Source: Burkholderiaceae bacterium 26 (GTDB taxonomy: Bacteria > Pseudomonadota > Gammaproteobacteria > Burkholderiales > Burkholderiaceae). Taken from it: DNA of 64,000 nucleotides. Where the stretch lies: assembly GCA_000955795.1 (NCBI GenBank), contig JYOB01000008.1, forward strand, positions 244,561 through 308,560. Direction: 5' to 3'. A model generated the notes under the pieces. It did no database searches and was not told the DNA's origin. It saw only the letters and a program-made list of their open reading frames with translations. Below are positions 63,379 to 64,000 of the stretch, one piece after another. Each line of letters starts with the position of its first letter. The first letter of the stretch is position 1. The translations under genes were made by a program, and so were the position numbers.

Positions 63379-63894
63379 ATGACGATGATCGTAGTAGTGA
63401 TGGGTGTTTCGGGTTGCGGCAAATCCACGGTGGGACAGAAGATTGCCGAGCGGCTGGGCTGCGCTTTCCGTGATGGCGACGAGTTCCACTCCGAGGCCAA
63501 CCGCGCCAAGATGCACGCCGGCATTCCCCTGAACGACGACGACCGCAAACCCTGGCTCGAATCCATCCGCGCCTACATGGACGAGAAGACGAGCACCGGA
63601 CAATCGCTGGTGGTTGCCTGCTCCGCTCTCAAGCAGCGCTACCGCGACGTGCTGCGCGGCCCCGCCGGCAACGCCGAGTTCGTCTATCTGAAGGGCGACT
63701 TCGATCTGCTGCAAAGCCGTCTCGCCGCTCGGACAGACCACTTCTTCAACCCGAACCTGCTGCGCAGCCAGTTCGAGGCGCTGGAAGAGCCCACCGACGC
63801 CGTCATCGTCGACATCGCGCTGCCGCCCGAAGCCATCGTCGACCAGGCTGTCACGCAACTGCAGGCACGCGCCGCGCACCGCCCGGCCGCCTGA
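63379..63894 (+). CDS. gntK: Gluconokinase
   Basis: Phosphorylates gluconate to 6-phosphogluconate for the Entner-Doudoroff or pentose phosphate pathways. The 171-residue protein has the P-loop G-V-S-G-C-G-K-S-T at residues 9-17, D-G-D-E-F-H near residue 32 and the L-V-V-A-C-S-A-L-K-Q-R-Y-R motif of GntK. An ATG two codons later is an alternative start. The upstream interval contains an imperfect palindrome (TTGCTG/CAGCAA near 63287-63306) but no known GntR site. No gluconate transporter is visible in the window. Confidence 0.93.
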   Translation: MTMIVVVMGVSGCGKSTVGQKIAERLGCAFRDGDEFHSEANRAKMHAGIPLNDDDRKPWLESIRAYMDEKTSTGQSLVVACSALKQRYRDVLRGPAGNAEFVYLKGDFDLLQSRLAARTDHFFNPNLLRSQFEALEEPTDAVIVDIALPPEAIVDQAVTQLQARAAHRPAA

Positions 63895-63913
63895 ACTTGC
63901 ACGTGTTCGCGCG

Positions 63914-64000
63914 CTAGCTGCGCGTGAGTTGTTGCAATACGGCCTGCACCTCGCCGTTGCACACGCGACTCATGCGCTCCTGCTCACGCGGCGTATCGAT
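63914..64000 (-). CDS. C-terminal end of an unidentified protein (partial)
   Basis: The last 28 codons of a minus-strand gene enter from the right edge and stop at TAG (63914-63916). The reading ends V-L-Q-Q-L-T-R-S. Codon use fits the genome and the gene is convergent with gntK, but 28 residues are too few to name it. Confidence 0.5.
   Translation of the reverse strand: MDTPREQERMSRVCNGEVQAVLQQLTRS

Overview
The window is a GC-rich, almost entirely coding stretch of a betaproteobacterial chromosome. Gene content and protein sequences point to Burkholderiaceae, most likely Ralstonia (the R. pickettii/R. solanacearum group); this is judged from recognised protein families, not from a search. 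I see no insertion sequence, prophage, integron, tRNA, rRNA or CRISPR. Most genes lie on the minus strand in tight runs, often with ATGA or GTGA start/stop overlaps.

Layout. 1-6.6 kb: end of dtd, tyrS, anmK, erpA, a bactofilin with a membrane coiled-coil partner, rplM-rpsI, a candidate small RNA that shows an anti-Shine-Dalgarno loop, and an OsmC protein. 6.6-16.2 kb: the RNase P RNA gene, a DUF3025 gene, pyrC, glycerate kinase, a class II amidotransferase, the gltIJKL glutamate/aspartate importer and gdhA. 16.3-30 kb: a LysR regulator, an ATM1-type exporter, a YciA-like thioesterase, enoyl-CoA hydratase, DegV, a TetR-controlled beta-oxidation operon (acyl-CoA dehydrogenase, hydroxyacyl-CoA dehydrogenase/hydratase, thiolase) and a CoA-transferase. 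30-46 kb: cardiolipin synthase B, an EEP nuclease/phosphatase, a Nudix hydrolase, aspS with DUF502 and FmdB genes, a sodium:solute symporter, ubiquinone genes (ubiB, ubiJ, ubiE) mixed with a methyltransferase, Tim44-like and DUF971 genes, and an SbmA/ABCD-like transporter. 46-56 kb: a HIT protein, a 1344-residue FAD/Fe-S dehydrogenase, a DedA-like protein, a Spm/nucleoside-gate fusion, a KirBac potassium channel, ilvA and queF.

The accessory highlight is 56.2-60.9 kb. An outer-membrane barrel with an N-terminal coiled coil (FapF-like) converges on a four-gene minus-strand operon. The operon encodes a 429-residue Gly/Ala/Asn-rich secreted protein, two small secreted proteins and a secreted C39-family cysteine peptidase (FapD-like), preceded by a good sigma-54 promoter. 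The set resembles the Fap functional-amyloid export system of Pseudomonas but differs in subunits and layout. Both small secreted proteins carry, after their Sec signal peptides, a double-glycine motif like the sites cut by C39 peptidases; I infer these are substrates of the neighbouring peptidase. The window ends with a fatty-acyl-CoA ligase, gluconokinase and a truncated gene.

Regulatory signals of note are the anti-SD small RNA upstream of rplM, two near-perfect palindromes beside its promoter, an inverted-repeat element shared between the rplM and gltI leaders, a 25-bp operator-like palindrome before gdhA, and a TetR operator over the beta-oxidation promoter.
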